Assembly (NCBI GenBank): GCA_022822085.1
Contig: JAJECK010000091.1
Span: 1-64,000, forward strand
DNA from: Candidatus Poribacteria bacterium
GTDB taxonomy: Bacteria > Poribacteria > WGA-4E > WGA-3G
DNA: 64,000 nucleotides
Direction: 5' to 3'
Part shown: piece after piece, positions 17,873 through 27,377 of the stretch
How the letters are laid out: every line of letters starts with the position of its first letter
Position numbering within the stretch: the stretch's first letter is position 1
The notes under the pieces: model-generated
Databases searched by the model: none
Told to the model about the DNA's origin: nothing
What the model saw: the letters and a program-made list of their open reading frames with translations, nothing else
Program-made: the position numbers and the translations under genes

Positions 17873-18895
17873 ATTCAATAGTTCCCAGTAGACTATCTTC
17901 CAATCCGATTCTTCCCGACGAAATTCAAATACACACTTAGCCTCAAGATGTCTTATTGCCTTATCTTCAGCATTTTCTGAGTCTACCTCTAACAGTAATT
18001 CTATAGACGCTTTTCTTGCATGAGTAATATCCATTTCTCTATCTTTAAACACGAATTGCAATTCAGAATATTTCTCAAAAACATTGGTGAAAGTTGGAAC
18101 AACGCTATCATAGTTTGGTGGGACTACACCTGATGCAATACCAATTTTGGTAACGCCCTCATCAGGTGCTGCATAAGATTCCGAAAATAGAGACTGGATT
18201 TTTGGCAAGTTATCAAAGTCTAATGACTCGAGTAGATCCGATAAGTTTTCAAGAAACGCGTTCAATTCGTCCGTAGGGTCATGCAGAGGCGTTAAAGAAA
18301 TTGGGAGTACCAACCGCGCTCTATTAAGTATAAATTTGTGGGTGAAGGGTTTGTAATCTGGATCAAGAATAGTAATTTCATGTTCTACTATGTACGGAAT
18401 ATCAAAAAACGTATAACCTCCATCCGCTTCAGTATTCACTCCCTTTCCTAATAAACGGACAACTGTTCCTGGAATAGGATTTTTTGTCTGGGCATCTTTC
18501 ACAGTTCCTGATACAGTGCCCATGAACGGAGTTAATGTTACATTTATTGTGACTTTTTCTTGGTTCAATGTAACATTTTTGGAAGATTCTTGATAATTCT
18601 CGCTGTGAACAGTTAGTTTTTGATTTTCTGTGTATGGGATTTCAGAAATAGTAAATTTACCTTCAGCATCAGTCTTTACTTCCTTTCCCATGAATTCAAC
18701 TGTTGCACCAAGAATCGGTTTGTTAGTATTTGCATCAAAAACAGTACCTGTCAAAGTGCCTGTAGTGCTTGTCTCAGGTTGAACAGGTAGTTTAGGGCTT
18801 TCTTTTTCTATATCTTCCCCTGTGCCGCAGCCAAAACAGATTGACAGAAAAAGCAATAATATGAGAATACGGGATTTAAACAGAAAAACTTGCAT
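17855..18895 (-). CDS. Lipoprotein with two carboxypeptidase-regulatory-like domains
   Basis: A 346-residue secreted lipoprotein. ATG 18895 is preferred to the upstream GTG because GGAG is five bases upstream of it. The N terminus is a lipoprotein signal with SICFGC as lipobox. Two related beta-sandwich repeats follow (TGTLTGTVFDANTNKPILGA and GTVSGTVKDAQTKNPIPGT), each with a GxxxxDxxxxxPIxGxxV signature of CarboxypepD_reg-like domains. The last ~120 residues, DPTDELNAFLENLSDLLESL onward, resemble a SnoaL/NTF2-like domain ending in WKIVYWELLNLDIRL, which I hold tentatively. Role unknown; probably a periplasmic or surface protein. Confidence 0.78.
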   Translation of the reverse strand: MQVFLFKSRILILLLFLSICFGCGTGEDIEKESPKLPVQPETSTTGTLTGTVFDANTNKPILGATVEFMGKEVKTDAEGKFTISEIPYTENQKLTVHSENYQESSKNVTLNQEKVTINVTLTPFMGTVSGTVKDAQTKNPIPGTVVRLLGKGVNTEADGGYTFFDIPYIVEHEITILDPDYKPFTHKFILNRARLVLPISLTPLHDPTDELNAFLENLSDLLESLDFDNLPKIQSLFSESYAAPDEGVTKIGIASGVVPPNYDSVVPTFTNVFEKYSELQFVFKDREMDITHARKASIELLLEVDSENAEDKAIRHLEAKCVFEFRREESDWKIVYWELLNLDIRL

Positions 18896-18970
18896 TTGCA
18901 CTCCAAATGTGATATTCTTTAATTATTAATTTATCAACTTATATTACTTGCATTAAAAGGAGGTGTCCCA

Positions 18971-19186
18971 ATGGCACGCGTATGTACATTATGTGGAAAA
19001 AGACCGAGAACTGGTCATAAAATCAGTGCATCTGACCAACATACGAAACGTCGTTGGCTTCCTAATCTTCAACGTGTTAGAGCGATGACCGAAAATGGAC
19101 CAAGACGAATACGTGTATGCACGTCTTGTATCCGTAGTGGTAAAGTTACTAAAGTCATCTCCCGCATGCAGTCGTCCGATATATAA
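18971..19186 (+). CDS. rpmB: 50S ribosomal protein L28
   Basis: A 71-residue ribosomal protein with the L28 core: MARVCTLCGKRPRTGHKIS, HTKRRWLPNLQ, and RIRVCTSCIRSGKVTKV. The two CxxC pairs mark the zinc-binding (C+) version. AGGAGG lies 8 bases upstream of the ATG. Its 3' end is only three bases from the end of the convergent rel gene, and both ends lie in one hairpin. Confidence 0.96.
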   Translation: MARVCTLCGKRPRTGHKISASDQHTKRRWLPNLQRVRAMTENGPRRIRVCTSCIRSGKVTKVISRMQSSDI

Positions 19187-19207
19187 GTCTTATATTTTTC
19201 GGACGAC
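19171..19207. terminator. Bidirectional hairpin shared by rpmB and rel ends
   Basis: GTCGTCCGA (19171-19179) pairs with TCGGACGAC (19199-19207), and inside it ATATAAG pairs with CTTATAT. The stem covers the last codons of rpmB and the last codons of rel, with a T-rich run in its 3' half for the plus strand. It is a likely terminator serving both convergent genes. Confidence 0.6.
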
Positions 19208-21322
19208 CCTATCCACCCCATTTAAACCTTTGATTGTATCCATTACCTCTTTCAACTGTTCCACCCCAGTTACTTCCAAGGTAAAATGATCATTTGCTGT
19301 ATCATCTATACTTGTTTTGTCAGAAGATTTAAAGTTCCCTGACCTGATGTTGACGTGGAAGCGTGCAATTGCAGTTGTTATTTCTCCCAACATACCAGGT
19401 TTATCATCACATTCTACGTATATTTGTGCTGGATAGGTCACACCATCTTCTGCACACATATTAACATCAATAAATCGTTCAGGTTCATCTAATAAGCGAA
19501 CACATCCACTTCTATGAACAGACACCCCACGCCCCCGTGTCAAATACCCTACTATGTCATCACCAGGAATTGGGTTACAACATTTCATCGCACGTACCAT
19601 ACCTAAGTCAATTCCATTTTCCAGTTGGATAGCAGATTCTGATCGTTTCGGGAGTTCTTCCTCTTCAGCAATTTTTCCCTTTTCTGGCTTTAACTGGTTT
19701 ACTACCTGCGTTGCAGAAGCATTACCATTCCCTATTTGGATATATAATTCCTCAACATTTTCAAATCTAAGTTGTTTAGCAATATCAAGTAGTTTAGGAG
19801 ACTTCATAAAATCGTTTGCATTCAGGTATGAAACTTGAAGTTCTGCTTTTAGGAAAGTTTTACCTAATTCAATCGCATCTGCTTTGTCCTTATCACGAAA
19901 CCAGTGTCGTATTTTAGAACGTGCGTTGGCTGTCTTTACGAAACGGATCCATGACCTACTTGGAGAACTCTTAGGGTTTGTTAAAATGTGGACGCGATCA
20001 CCATTCTGTAAAGGCTCACGTATCGGTTTAAGTACATTGTTAACCTCTGCACCACAACAAGTGTTTCCTATATCTGTATGAATTTTATACGCAAAGTCAA
20101 TTGCAGTTGAACCTGCTGGTAGTGCGTGGATATCTCCCTTGGGTGTGAAAACATAGACTTCATCCTGAAAGAGTTCCAATTTCATAGATTCTATGAATTG
20201 ACCTGGGACATCTTGTGTTTCTTGAATTTCCTCAAGCATCTCTTTATAATTGGCGAAAATGGAGAGTGCCTTCTTGGTTGTTGGTACGCCTTCCTTATAA
20301 CTCCAATGTGCTGCAATGCCATTCTCCGCAACCTGATGCATGGCTTTACTCCGAATTTGTATTTCAATCGGATTGCCACCGTCTAAAATAGTGGTATGGA
20401 GTGATTGGTAACCGTTCTTTTTCGGCTGCCCAATCCAATCTCTGAGGCGATCAGGTAAGTACCCCCATCTTAGATGTAAAACACCAAGTGCGTTATAACA
20501 ATGCCAGTCATCTTCAACAATTACACGTAGTCCAACTAAATCACAAATATCCTTAAATGGTGTTCCTTTCAGATGCATTTTTTGGTAGATGCTATAAATA
20601 TGTTTCGTTCTGCCCCTCACATTTGCAATGATACCGTGTTTCTTGAGTTCTGCATGAATTACTGCTTCCATTTTATTGCAGTAGGTTTGTCGCTCTTCCA
20701 ATTTTTCTTTCAGAAGGTCTGCTATTTCTCTATACACGTCCGGGAGAAGGTATTTGAGAGACATATCTTCAAGACGACTCATGATTGACCAAATACCGAG
20801 ACGGTGTGCTATAGGTGCGTATATTTCAAGAGTCTCTTTTGCGATCCGTAACTGTTGTTCTATGGTTAGGTGTTCTAATGTCTCCATATTGTGGAGTCGG
20901 TCTGCCAATTTTATCAAGATAACACGCATATCTTCAGCTGTTGCTAACAGTAACTTTCTGTAAGTATCCGCTTGTCGCTTCCGTTTACCGCCACTAAATT
21001 TATACCGTCCTATTTTTGTTACTCCCTCAACCAAGTGCGCAATGTTCGCACCAAACTTCTCCTCAAGCTTAGAACGTGTAACACCAGTATCCTCTAACAC
21101 ATCATGCATCAATCCCGCACAGATCGTGTCCATATCCAATCGCAATTGCGCCAGGATTTCAGCCGTTCTCACACAATGCATAAAATAAGGATCACCAGAT
21201 TTCCGCATCTGTTTTCTATGAGCATTTTCGGCAAAACTGTAACACTTTTTAAGGAAATCAAAGTCTGTTTCAGCTTCTGGATTATGTTTATGAATTATCT
21301 GTATTAGGGATTCCACACTCAT
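19190..21322 (-). CDS. rel: Bifunctional (p)ppGpp synthetase/hydrolase, Rel/SpoT
   Basis: Stringent-response enzyme of 710 residues with full-length architecture. The N-terminal HD hydrolase has His73-Asp74 in GLMHDVLEDT, so hydrolysis is probably retained. The synthetase domain follows (GRTKHIYSIYQKMHLKG, DICDLVGLRVIVEDDWHCYN and EIQIRSKAMHQVAENGIAAH), then TGS (VYVFTPKGDIHALPAGSTAI), a zinc-finger-like region with MKCCNPIPGDDIVGYLTRGR, and ACT (AQIYVECDDKPGMLGEITTA). The start codon lies 35 bases inside the end of recJ, implying translational coupling. Confidence 0.95.
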   Translation of the reverse strand: MSVESLIQIIHKHNPEAETDFDFLKKCYSFAENAHRKQMRKSGDPYFMHCVRTAEILAQLRLDMDTICAGLMHDVLEDTGVTRSKLEEKFGANIAHLVEGVTKIGRYKFSGGKRKRQADTYRKLLLATAEDMRVILIKLADRLHNMETLEHLTIEQQLRIAKETLEIYAPIAHRLGIWSIMSRLEDMSLKYLLPDVYREIADLLKEKLEERQTYCNKMEAVIHAELKKHGIIANVRGRTKHIYSIYQKMHLKGTPFKDICDLVGLRVIVEDDWHCYNALGVLHLRWGYLPDRLRDWIGQPKKNGYQSLHTTILDGGNPIEIQIRSKAMHQVAENGIAAHWSYKEGVPTTKKALSIFANYKEMLEEIQETQDVPGQFIESMKLELFQDEVYVFTPKGDIHALPAGSTAIDFAYKIHTDIGNTCCGAEVNNVLKPIREPLQNGDRVHILTNPKSSPSRSWIRFVKTANARSKIRHWFRDKDKADAIELGKTFLKAELQVSYLNANDFMKSPKLLDIAKQLRFENVEELYIQIGNGNASATQVVNQLKPEKGKIAEEEELPKRSESAIQLENGIDLGMVRAMKCCNPIPGDDIVGYLTRGRGVSVHRSGCVRLLDEPERFIDVNMCAEDGVTYPAQIYVECDDKPGMLGEITTAIARFHVNIRSGNFKSSDKTSIDDTANDHFTLEVTGVEQLKEVMDTIKGLNGVDRVVRKI

Positions 21323-23855
21323 CTTTTATTCGCTCCCAAATTTGCTGACAATCCTCTTGTAACTGGAATTTCAGGAATTCTTGGGTATTCTGCTGCAGCC
21401 ATTTACATTTTAGATAGGTTGTTGACCTTTCCAACTGTTTTTTTTCTGATGGAAGCAATTTGACATAATGCCTATCAGATTCGGTTTTTCTTTCAATGAA
21501 GACTAACTCTTCAAAGATAGTAAGTCCCATATTGATTTCATGTTCTGAAGTATCTACAAATGATTTAGTAAGACTTTCAACATCAATATAATTTGTGCTG
21601 GTGGTTTCTTTCAATTTTTTATAAAGCAATGTAAGAAACTCTTTATCAGGAACCGTGCTGTTTATACTTTCTTCCATCAACCGCACATCCGAATCACTAT
21701 TATAGAGCAGATGAAACAGTGTAGTATTCTGTGTATTTTCAGCAGGTTTACTTCGCGTGTAAAAATCCTCTGGCAGATATGTTAAATGACAGAAAACCAC
21801 ATGTTCAATGTCAGGAACAGTTTCTATTGCAGCTTCAGAAAAAGTCCCTGATGAAACAACTGCATTAAGTCTACCACTATTAAGTTTTTCTAAAAGTTCA
21901 ATTTCTTCTTCCAACGATGTTGTATCATCGTGTCTACCTATAATTGAAGAATGTTCGGGTATAATGTGTGTCAACAATTGTTCTATTTTTTCGGGATTAT
22001 GTACATATATTATACATCTATTTTTGCTATTGAGCAAATCTAAGAGATATTCTTTTTTGTTCTTGTTTCTTGAGTCAACGACTCTCCCAGATGCAGGAGC
22101 ATCACTGGGTGGAAAAATCGTGTGATTTATGGACCTTTCATGCACCCGGAAATCTTCAAGTATGAGTTGGACAGACACTGCACCGTTATACTCATTTATT
22201 TCTGGAGAATATGCCATATCTATTGAGATATCTGGCCGTCTAAATGTAGTAAAGTGGTCCGACTTCCTCCAACCTATAGCCTTAAGTTTAGATGCCCCAT
22301 CACTAACTCTCATAGAGAGATGTTGATTATCTTGTCCCATCAATGAAGGAATACCTTCAATTGATAATCTTTTGCTAATAAAGCGGGGAGATGGATTTTC
22401 TAAACCAAATGGTTCCATTATTGTGAACTGTTTTAAGGTTTCTAACGTAAGGGACTGTAAATTTGTTTCAAAATCTAATGTGAGTTTGGGTGTCAAGTCT
22501 TTTTCAGTAAGATGTTCACATGCGAATTCGTTAAATGCTTTTTTAAATTTAGGTAGATTCTCAGTTTTTAATGTGACACCCGCGGCTGCTTTGTGCCCAC
22601 CATGTTTGATGAGGAGATGTGAGCAGCTGTTCAAACTATCGGCAAGATTCATCCCTTCAATACATCGTCCCGAACCAGTGGTTTCATCACCATCTATTAC
22701 AAGCACAAAAATGGGTCGGTAATACTGTTCAAGTAGACGTGAAGCTACAATTCCCACAACTCCTTTTGCCTGTCCTCCCCATCCACCACTTGCTACCACT
22801 AACCCTTTAGTCTCTTTAAAGTTGTCATCTTGTATAAGTAATTTATTAGCATTTTCCTGTATGCGATTTTCTATGTTTTTTCGTTCCTGATTACATGAAT
22901 TTAAATCTTGTGCAAGTCTTTCAGCTGTCTCATCTGATTCAGTTATCAAGAGTTCTACAACATTTTTTGCGGTATCCATACGTCCTGCTGCGTTTATACG
23001 AGGTCCCAATCCCCATGACAGAGCACGGCCATCTAATTCCTTATCGGTATATCCGGCAACATTACACAGCTTTCGTATTCCGATACGACTTTGCTTGGTG
23101 ATTTCTTCTAATCCAAGTTTGCTTAACGTTCGGTTTTCACCGGTAATCGGTGCAAGGTCAACAACTGTTCCTAAAACAACGAGATCAAGCAATGTAGTAA
23201 GATATGTTTCATCTTCTATTAATCCTTGGGCAACTTTGTATGCTAATCCAACACCAGCCAAATCAGAGTAGGGATATTCATTTCCTGGAACTTTTGGTGA
23301 AATGATTGCATAAGCAGGAGGAGGGGCTTTTTCAGATGGTTGGTGGTGGTCTGTTAGTATTACATCCATACCAAGTTCATTCGCAAATTTAACTTCATCA
23401 ATTGAAGTAATTCCACAGTCAACAGTTATCAACAATTTACATCCGTTCTGGCTGATCTCTTTTATCGCCTGTACATTAAGGCCGTAACCTTCTTCATATC
23501 TATGTGGAATGTAGTACTCGGCTGGAAAATCAATATGCCGAAATGCATTAACTAATAAAGCAGTAGCTGTTGTACCATCTGCATCATAATCTCCATATAT
23601 GGTTATCTGCTCGCCATTCTTGATAGCAGCCTGAATTCGTTCGACTGCTTTTTCCATATCTGCCATGTCAAATGGAGAGTGAAGATCAGCGTAGGTTGGG
23701 TAGAGATAAGTTTTTGCAGCTTCGACCGTTTTTATACCCCGATTGACGAGAAGACGTGCTACAAGCGGTGTGATACCGAGTTCTGCTGCAAGCATAAGAC
23801 TCGTATTAATATCTGGGTTCTCGTAGTGCCAAGTTTTCGCGGGTTGCTGTCTCAT
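21288..23855 (-). CDS. recJ: Single-stranded-DNA exonuclease RecJ
   Basis: A 5'-3' single-strand DNA exonuclease of recombination and mismatch repair. The 855-residue protein has the DHH-family motifs GDYDADGTTA (Asp89, Asp91, Asp93), VDCGIT, and TDHHQPSE (Asp169-His170-His171), a PGNEYPYSDLAGVGLAYK segment, and DHHA1 with LIKHGGHKAAAGVT. After ~560 residues it carries a long C-terminal extension including a degenerate ATPase-like region, as in Firmicutes-type RecJ. It is followed by rel, overlapping 35 bases. Confidence 0.94.
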   Translation of the reverse strand: MRQQPAKTWHYENPDINTSLMLAAELGITPLVARLLVNRGIKTVEAAKTYLYPTYADLHSPFDMADMEKAVERIQAAIKNGEQITIYGDYDADGTTATALLVNAFRHIDFPAEYYIPHRYEEGYGLNVQAIKEISQNGCKLLITVDCGITSIDEVKFANELGMDVILTDHHQPSEKAPPPAYAIISPKVPGNEYPYSDLAGVGLAYKVAQGLIEDETYLTTLLDLVVLGTVVDLAPITGENRTLSKLGLEEITKQSRIGIRKLCNVAGYTDKELDGRALSWGLGPRINAAGRMDTAKNVVELLITESDETAERLAQDLNSCNQERKNIENRIQENANKLLIQDDNFKETKGLVVASGGWGGQAKGVVGIVASRLLEQYYRPIFVLVIDGDETTGSGRCIEGMNLADSLNSCSHLLIKHGGHKAAAGVTLKTENLPKFKKAFNEFACEHLTEKDLTPKLTLDFETNLQSLTLETLKQFTIMEPFGLENPSPRFISKRLSIEGIPSLMGQDNQHLSMRVSDGASKLKAIGWRKSDHFTTFRRPDISIDMAYSPEINEYNGAVSVQLILEDFRVHERSINHTIFPPSDAPASGRVVDSRNKNKKEYLLDLLNSKNRCIIYVHNPEKIEQLLTHIIPEHSSIIGRHDDTTSLEEEIELLEKLNSGRLNAVVSSGTFSEAAIETVPDIEHVVFCHLTYLPEDFYTRSKPAENTQNTTLFHLLYNSDSDVRLMEESINSTVPDKEFLTLLYKKLKETTSTNYIDVESLTKSFVDTSEHEINMGLTIFEELVFIERKTESDRHYVKLLPSEKKQLERSTTYLKCKWLQQNTQEFLKFQLQEDCQQIWERIKDECGIPNTDNS

Positions 23856-24242
23856 TGGGCAAATTTCTCTTGCAAATGTTTGTTACAATATAGCTTAAAA
23901 ATCTATTAGTAATTAGATTTAATGTATCATGAAATATATCATAAGTCAATGGAATCTATTTTTAGGCAGGGTTATTAGTTCTAAGAAGTATTGATTTTTA
24001 TGTATTACTAAGAGTTACCACCGTCGACAAGGTAGAATAGCGAAACCCACAAGTGTCCACTCTTCGCTTTGTGGAACTGAAGCGTGACACTCAAAATCAA
24101 AAATCCTTAAATTGACACATAAGGGTCTCTGGGCCCACCATTACTGCGTTTTATCAACTACGGAGAGGCACGGAGCCCGCCCTACAAGAGATAATGGATT
24201 GATAGTACAAAAACTTTACACATTCAAAAATCCAAGTGCATC
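23856..24242. other. Intergenic region with repeat fragments
   Basis: 387 bases between recJ and the dikinase-like gene. No gene is recognised. ATAGTACAAAAACTTTACAC near 24208 resembles sequence at 63764 and, inverted, at 38281, suggesting a dispersed repeat end. GAGGCACGGAGCCCGCCC near 24166 is similar to the short GTAGGCACACTCCGTGTGCC palindromes elsewhere in the window. Confidence 0.4.
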
Positions 24243-26393
24243 CTATCTAACCCAAGGTCTCGCTTGTTTAATTGAAATTTTTCCATCTTTGGTAATTTTA
24301 AATTCAATCTCCATCGCGAAATCGTCTGATAGGGCATCGTTAGTATAAAGATGACTGAAATTATTGTGTATTCTGGTAAGATACATACGTAATTCACGCA
24401 AAAATTTGTCTGTCAAAATCCTCTCATTGTCTGGTGTAAGATTAGAAGTTGACACAACCCTATATATACTACTATCATTCCAGTCTAACAATATCTCCTC
24501 TGGAATAGATTGTTCTTCAGGATTTGTCACAAGGTTCTCACCAACTTGGGTATTGAGATAATAATTCCCTATAGTCTGATAGACCACATCATCTGTAACT
24601 GCTACACCGTTAGCCACTTCATCCTTGAAATTGGGATGAATAAGAACTCCCATAGCAGTCTTGAAATGATCAATTCGATAGAAATCCCGTGCCTCAAAAG
24701 CGCGGAAGTTCCATAGACTTGCATACACCTGTTTGATAGACTTTGATAAATGCCCCTCATCAGGGTTGTGAGTAAATGAATCGTATAAACCTGCACCACT
24801 AAAACCAGGTAAATCTTCGTTATTAGTGCTGGAACGACATCTCAGGGACGTGTCGTTGGGAAATGACTTTTGTATATCTCCCAGAGCAGCCACCATCCAG
24901 TTGGGCATCTCTCCTTGTTCTATCTCTTTTCTGAATTTTTTCAGCTCAGCAATTTTCTTGTCATGAGAATTGTGAAAATCCTCGTCATTGAGTATTACCT
25001 CAGCTTTTGAATAAAAGTTGTTATGCTTCATAAACTCGTCGTAAAAGTAGAAAGGCACTCCAAAACCGTCTGGCACAGTCCCATCTGGAAAATCAAATGT
25101 CCGTAATGTTGCCACGTTAGCCGTTTTGACACCAAAACTTGATGAATCACTGAAGGTAATATCATCAAGCGGTAGTCCCTTTCTTACAGACAAATTACGT
25201 TTTGGGGTCTGATTATCCACTGGACGTATATCAGCAAAATGCTCTTCTACCTCCTTTTCTGTTGCCTCCCTAATTTCAAAGCCGTCGTGGTTAACCTTGT
25301 AGTAGACATATTTACCTATCAGTGGTTTAATTCGTTCACTTTCCCATGCCTTGTTTATAAAAGCGTTAGGCACTTTATCCTGTATTGCACGAAGGTTGAC
25401 ATGCGAAAGCGGTGTTTGACGAACACCAGTAATAATGCCAGCAACACGTGGCATGTCATTCGGTAACGTTTTGCAGATAACGATATCGCGAGGAGTGGGA
25501 CGTTCATCCACTTCCAACATTCGTAGTATACCGTAAGATTCTGCCAAATTTAAAGGGAGGAATCCGATGTTAGCATACAGATCATCTTCAAAATAGACAG
25601 AAAATTCTGCAGCATCATACAATGCCTTCTCTCGTTTATAAATTCCTATCGCACCCCACAACGGACAATATCCTAATCTGTTTTTCAAAATAGGCATTTT
25701 TTCTACAAGCAGATCGTGAACCATCTTTATTTGTGTAAAAGAAAATGCATCGTTCGGATTGAATTCAAAGGTATAGACACCTGATTCACCATTCGGGGAA
25801 ATGGAAAGTGGACGAAAACTTAGCACGCCACGCATCTGTCCTTGTCCTCTGCTTAAACCTACTGCCTGCATAAAACTGCCGTGAGAACGATGTGTCTTCG
25901 TATTCATGAAATAGAGTTGTGGGTTTTTTGTATTAGTATTTTCTACCTGAAATTTGACATACTCAATCCCAATCAACTGTGTGTCAATACGTACATCTGT
26001 TCCTTGATATGAAAGTTTTTTGAAAGTTTCGCGATCTGATATTGTCGCCGCACCGTCTTTGAACTGAACCTGTTCTGGGTTAAGGCGTGGACCTATAGGC
26101 GTTCTGGAACCTCGTGATCTCCCAGATCTTCCTCCTCCACGGGATTGGTTAAATCGGTTACGTTGTCCATCACGTATTTCACGTATCTCGCGTTGACTAA
26201 ATTGGACACCACTATCCCGTTCTATCCTCAAGATTCTTGTCATAAGGTCGTTTTCTCCAGTGCTAAGTTGACCATTCCCATCAAGATCAAATCGCACTTC
26301 ATCTTTCGAAAGTGTGTTCTGTGCAAATATGTTAACAATAAACACCATATATAATATAAGTGCTGAAGTAAAAACGTTGTATTTCTGTCGCAT
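24243..26393 (-). CDS. Secreted glucan-dikinase-like / PEP-synthase-like protein
   Basis: A 716-residue protein with an N-terminal signal peptide ending near IFAQ, an EF-hand-like calcium loop (FDLDGNGQLSTGE), and a Gly/Arg-rich low-complexity stretch (residues ~80-100). A swivelling phosphohistidine domain contains TPLSHVNLRA with His331, and a C-terminal ATP-grasp-like domain of the PPDK_N type contains RCRSSTNNEDLPGFSGAGLY at about 516-536. The order His domain then nucleotide domain resembles plant glucan water dikinase rather than PEP synthase, and there is no PEP/TIM-barrel domain. Export of an ATP-dependent enzyme would be unusual. Substrate unknown. Confidence 0.72.
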   Translation of the reverse strand: MRQKYNVFTSALILYMVFIVNIFAQNTLSKDEVRFDLDGNGQLSTGENDLMTRILRIERDSGVQFSQREIREIRDGQRNRFNQSRGGGRSGRSRGSRTPIGPRLNPEQVQFKDGAATISDRETFKKLSYQGTDVRIDTQLIGIEYVKFQVENTNTKNPQLYFMNTKTHRSHGSFMQAVGLSRGQGQMRGVLSFRPLSISPNGESGVYTFEFNPNDAFSFTQIKMVHDLLVEKMPILKNRLGYCPLWGAIGIYKREKALYDAAEFSVYFEDDLYANIGFLPLNLAESYGILRMLEVDERPTPRDIVICKTLPNDMPRVAGIITGVRQTPLSHVNLRAIQDKVPNAFINKAWESERIKPLIGKYVYYKVNHDGFEIREATEKEVEEHFADIRPVDNQTPKRNLSVRKGLPLDDITFSDSSSFGVKTANVATLRTFDFPDGTVPDGFGVPFYFYDEFMKHNNFYSKAEVILNDEDFHNSHDKKIAELKKFRKEIEQGEMPNWMVAALGDIQKSFPNDTSLRCRSSTNNEDLPGFSGAGLYDSFTHNPDEGHLSKSIKQVYASLWNFRAFEARDFYRIDHFKTAMGVLIHPNFKDEVANGVAVTDDVVYQTIGNYYLNTQVGENLVTNPEEQSIPEEILLDWNDSSIYRVVSTSNLTPDNERILTDKFLRELRMYLTRIHNNFSHLYTNDALSDDFAMEIEFKITKDGKISIKQARPWVR

Positions 26394-26558
26394 TGTCTTC
26401 CCCTATTGTATAGTAGATTATAGAATTAACTTACATTTCATTCTATGAATACAAGACATCCTCCTGCTTTTCTTCACGACCATGAGACCACTCCTACAAG
26501 TTGTTAGGATTAGGAAATCCTCCGCATTGATCCCATTTTAGTGCTTCTACTTAGGCTC

Positions 26559-26700
26559 TTTAGTCCCAGTGAATGCCAAAAGGCATTGGTCCCGTTGATT
26601 TGGTCCGGACGATATGTTTATCCTTCTACGCCGTTCGGACAGAACTCAAGAAAGTGGACAACTTTGTTTTCTATAAACATATCGTTCGGACGGGACTAAA
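26559..26700. repeat. Nested inverted-repeat element
   Basis: Outer arms TTTAGTCCC (26559-26567) and GGGACTAAA (26692-26700). Inside, GGACGATATGTTTAT (about 26609-26623) is matched inverted by ATAAACATATCGT (about 26673-26685), and AATGCC-AAAA-GGCATT forms a small hairpin. The core GGCATTGGTCCCGTTGATTT also occurs in the 90-base tandem repeats at 62.7 kb. It is a structured dispersed repeat of unknown function. Confidence 0.5.
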
Positions 26701-26793
26701 GTGGTATATTTAAATGAGGGACGTGCATAATTGAATTTAATTAGGATATAGGTTGGACTCTTATAAAAAGATAACATAAAAGGAGTCCTAACC

Positions 26794-26868
26794 ATGTGTT
26801 ATCCTGACCAGAAGTATTATATCACATTTTTCTTTCAACGTTACAAAGATTTTGACAGGGTCATTTAG
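26794..26868 (+). CDS. Possible 24-codon ORF or truncated gene start
   Basis: ATG 26794 is preceded by AAAGGAG with an 8-base spacing, an excellent ribosome site. The frame reads 24 codons (MCYPDQKYYITFFFQRYKDF, then DRVI) and stops at TAG 26866-26868. The stop falls in the 21-base sequence shared with the left flank of the IS at 50975, so this may be a gene start truncated by an insertion, or a genuine small peptide. No family recognised. Confidence 0.3.
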   Translation: MCYPDQKYYITFFFQRYKDFDRVI

Positions 26869-26885
26869 TTTGACGTAGTGATGCA

Positions 26886-26996
26886 TAGTAGTAGGCACAC
26901 TCCGTGTGCCGCAACCCAATCACGTGTAGTAGACACACGAAGCGTGCCGCAACCCGATCCCGTGTAGTAGACACACGAAGCGTGCCTACTACCGTG
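26886..26996. repeat. Tandem palindromic repeat, about 38-bp unit
   Basis: Three consecutive units begin GTAGTAGGCACACTCCGTGTG, GTAGTAGACACACGAAGCGTG and GTAGTAGACACACGAAGCGTG (shown to 21 bases or fewer), the first two followed by CCGCAACCC. The first contains the perfect hairpin GGCACAC-TCC-GTGTGCC, which recurs in both MITEs (38367 and 57006). This marks a genome-wide short palindromic family. Confidence 0.6.
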
Positions 26997-27110
26997 GTAT
27001 TCACAAGCGAAATCATCTCTCTAATCAATAAACATTAGTAATGAAATACAGCAGAAAATATTAAAACTAAATAACCCTGAGATTTTGAGGTGTCTATCAA
27101 CACCAATTAA

Positions 27111-27266
27111 ACGAGGGGTGTTACCGCTGGAATCGAGCACCATAAGAATGGACGCTGGTTTGAAAGGTTATTAGATGAATATTACATCTTTAGTCGTGCG
27201 TTACCACAGGACGAAATTGTGGATGTAATGAACAGTTCCTTTACATCAGTTGAATCAGAAGATTAA
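27111..27266 (+). pseudogene. Remnant of a LamG/concanavalin-like domain C terminus
   Basis: An open frame of 51 codons without a plausible start, bounded upstream by TAA, reads EHHKNGRWFERLLDEYYIFS then RALPQDEIVDVMNSSF. The pattern D/E-x-x-IFSRALPQDEI matches the last strands of LamG-like jelly-roll domains, where DEVRIYSRALSxxEI is usual. The rest of the domain is missing, so this is probably the tail of a deleted surface-protein gene. Confidence 0.5.
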
Positions 27267-27328
27267 CTCACTACAACATGCGGTAGTATAAAATCACAGA
27301 AATAGGGTGTGAGTAACATAAATACTAA

Positions 27329-27377
27329 TAATGCGCGATGAATTAAACGGGATCTATCCGTGATTCTTCGCGCATTA
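27329..27377 (-). terminator. Strong hairpin downstream of the TonB receptor gene
   Basis: TAATGCGCGATGAAT (27329-27343) pairs with ATTCTTCGCGCATTA (27363-27377), 14 of 15 pairs, with an inner ACGG/CCGT stem. It lies 14 bases beyond the stop codon of the minus-strand receptor gene and is probably its terminator. Confidence 0.6.

Noticed and set aside
26886-26996. CRISPR-like array of 38-base units
   Set aside because: Repeats are contiguous without unique spacers and contain the palindrome found alone inside the MITEs.
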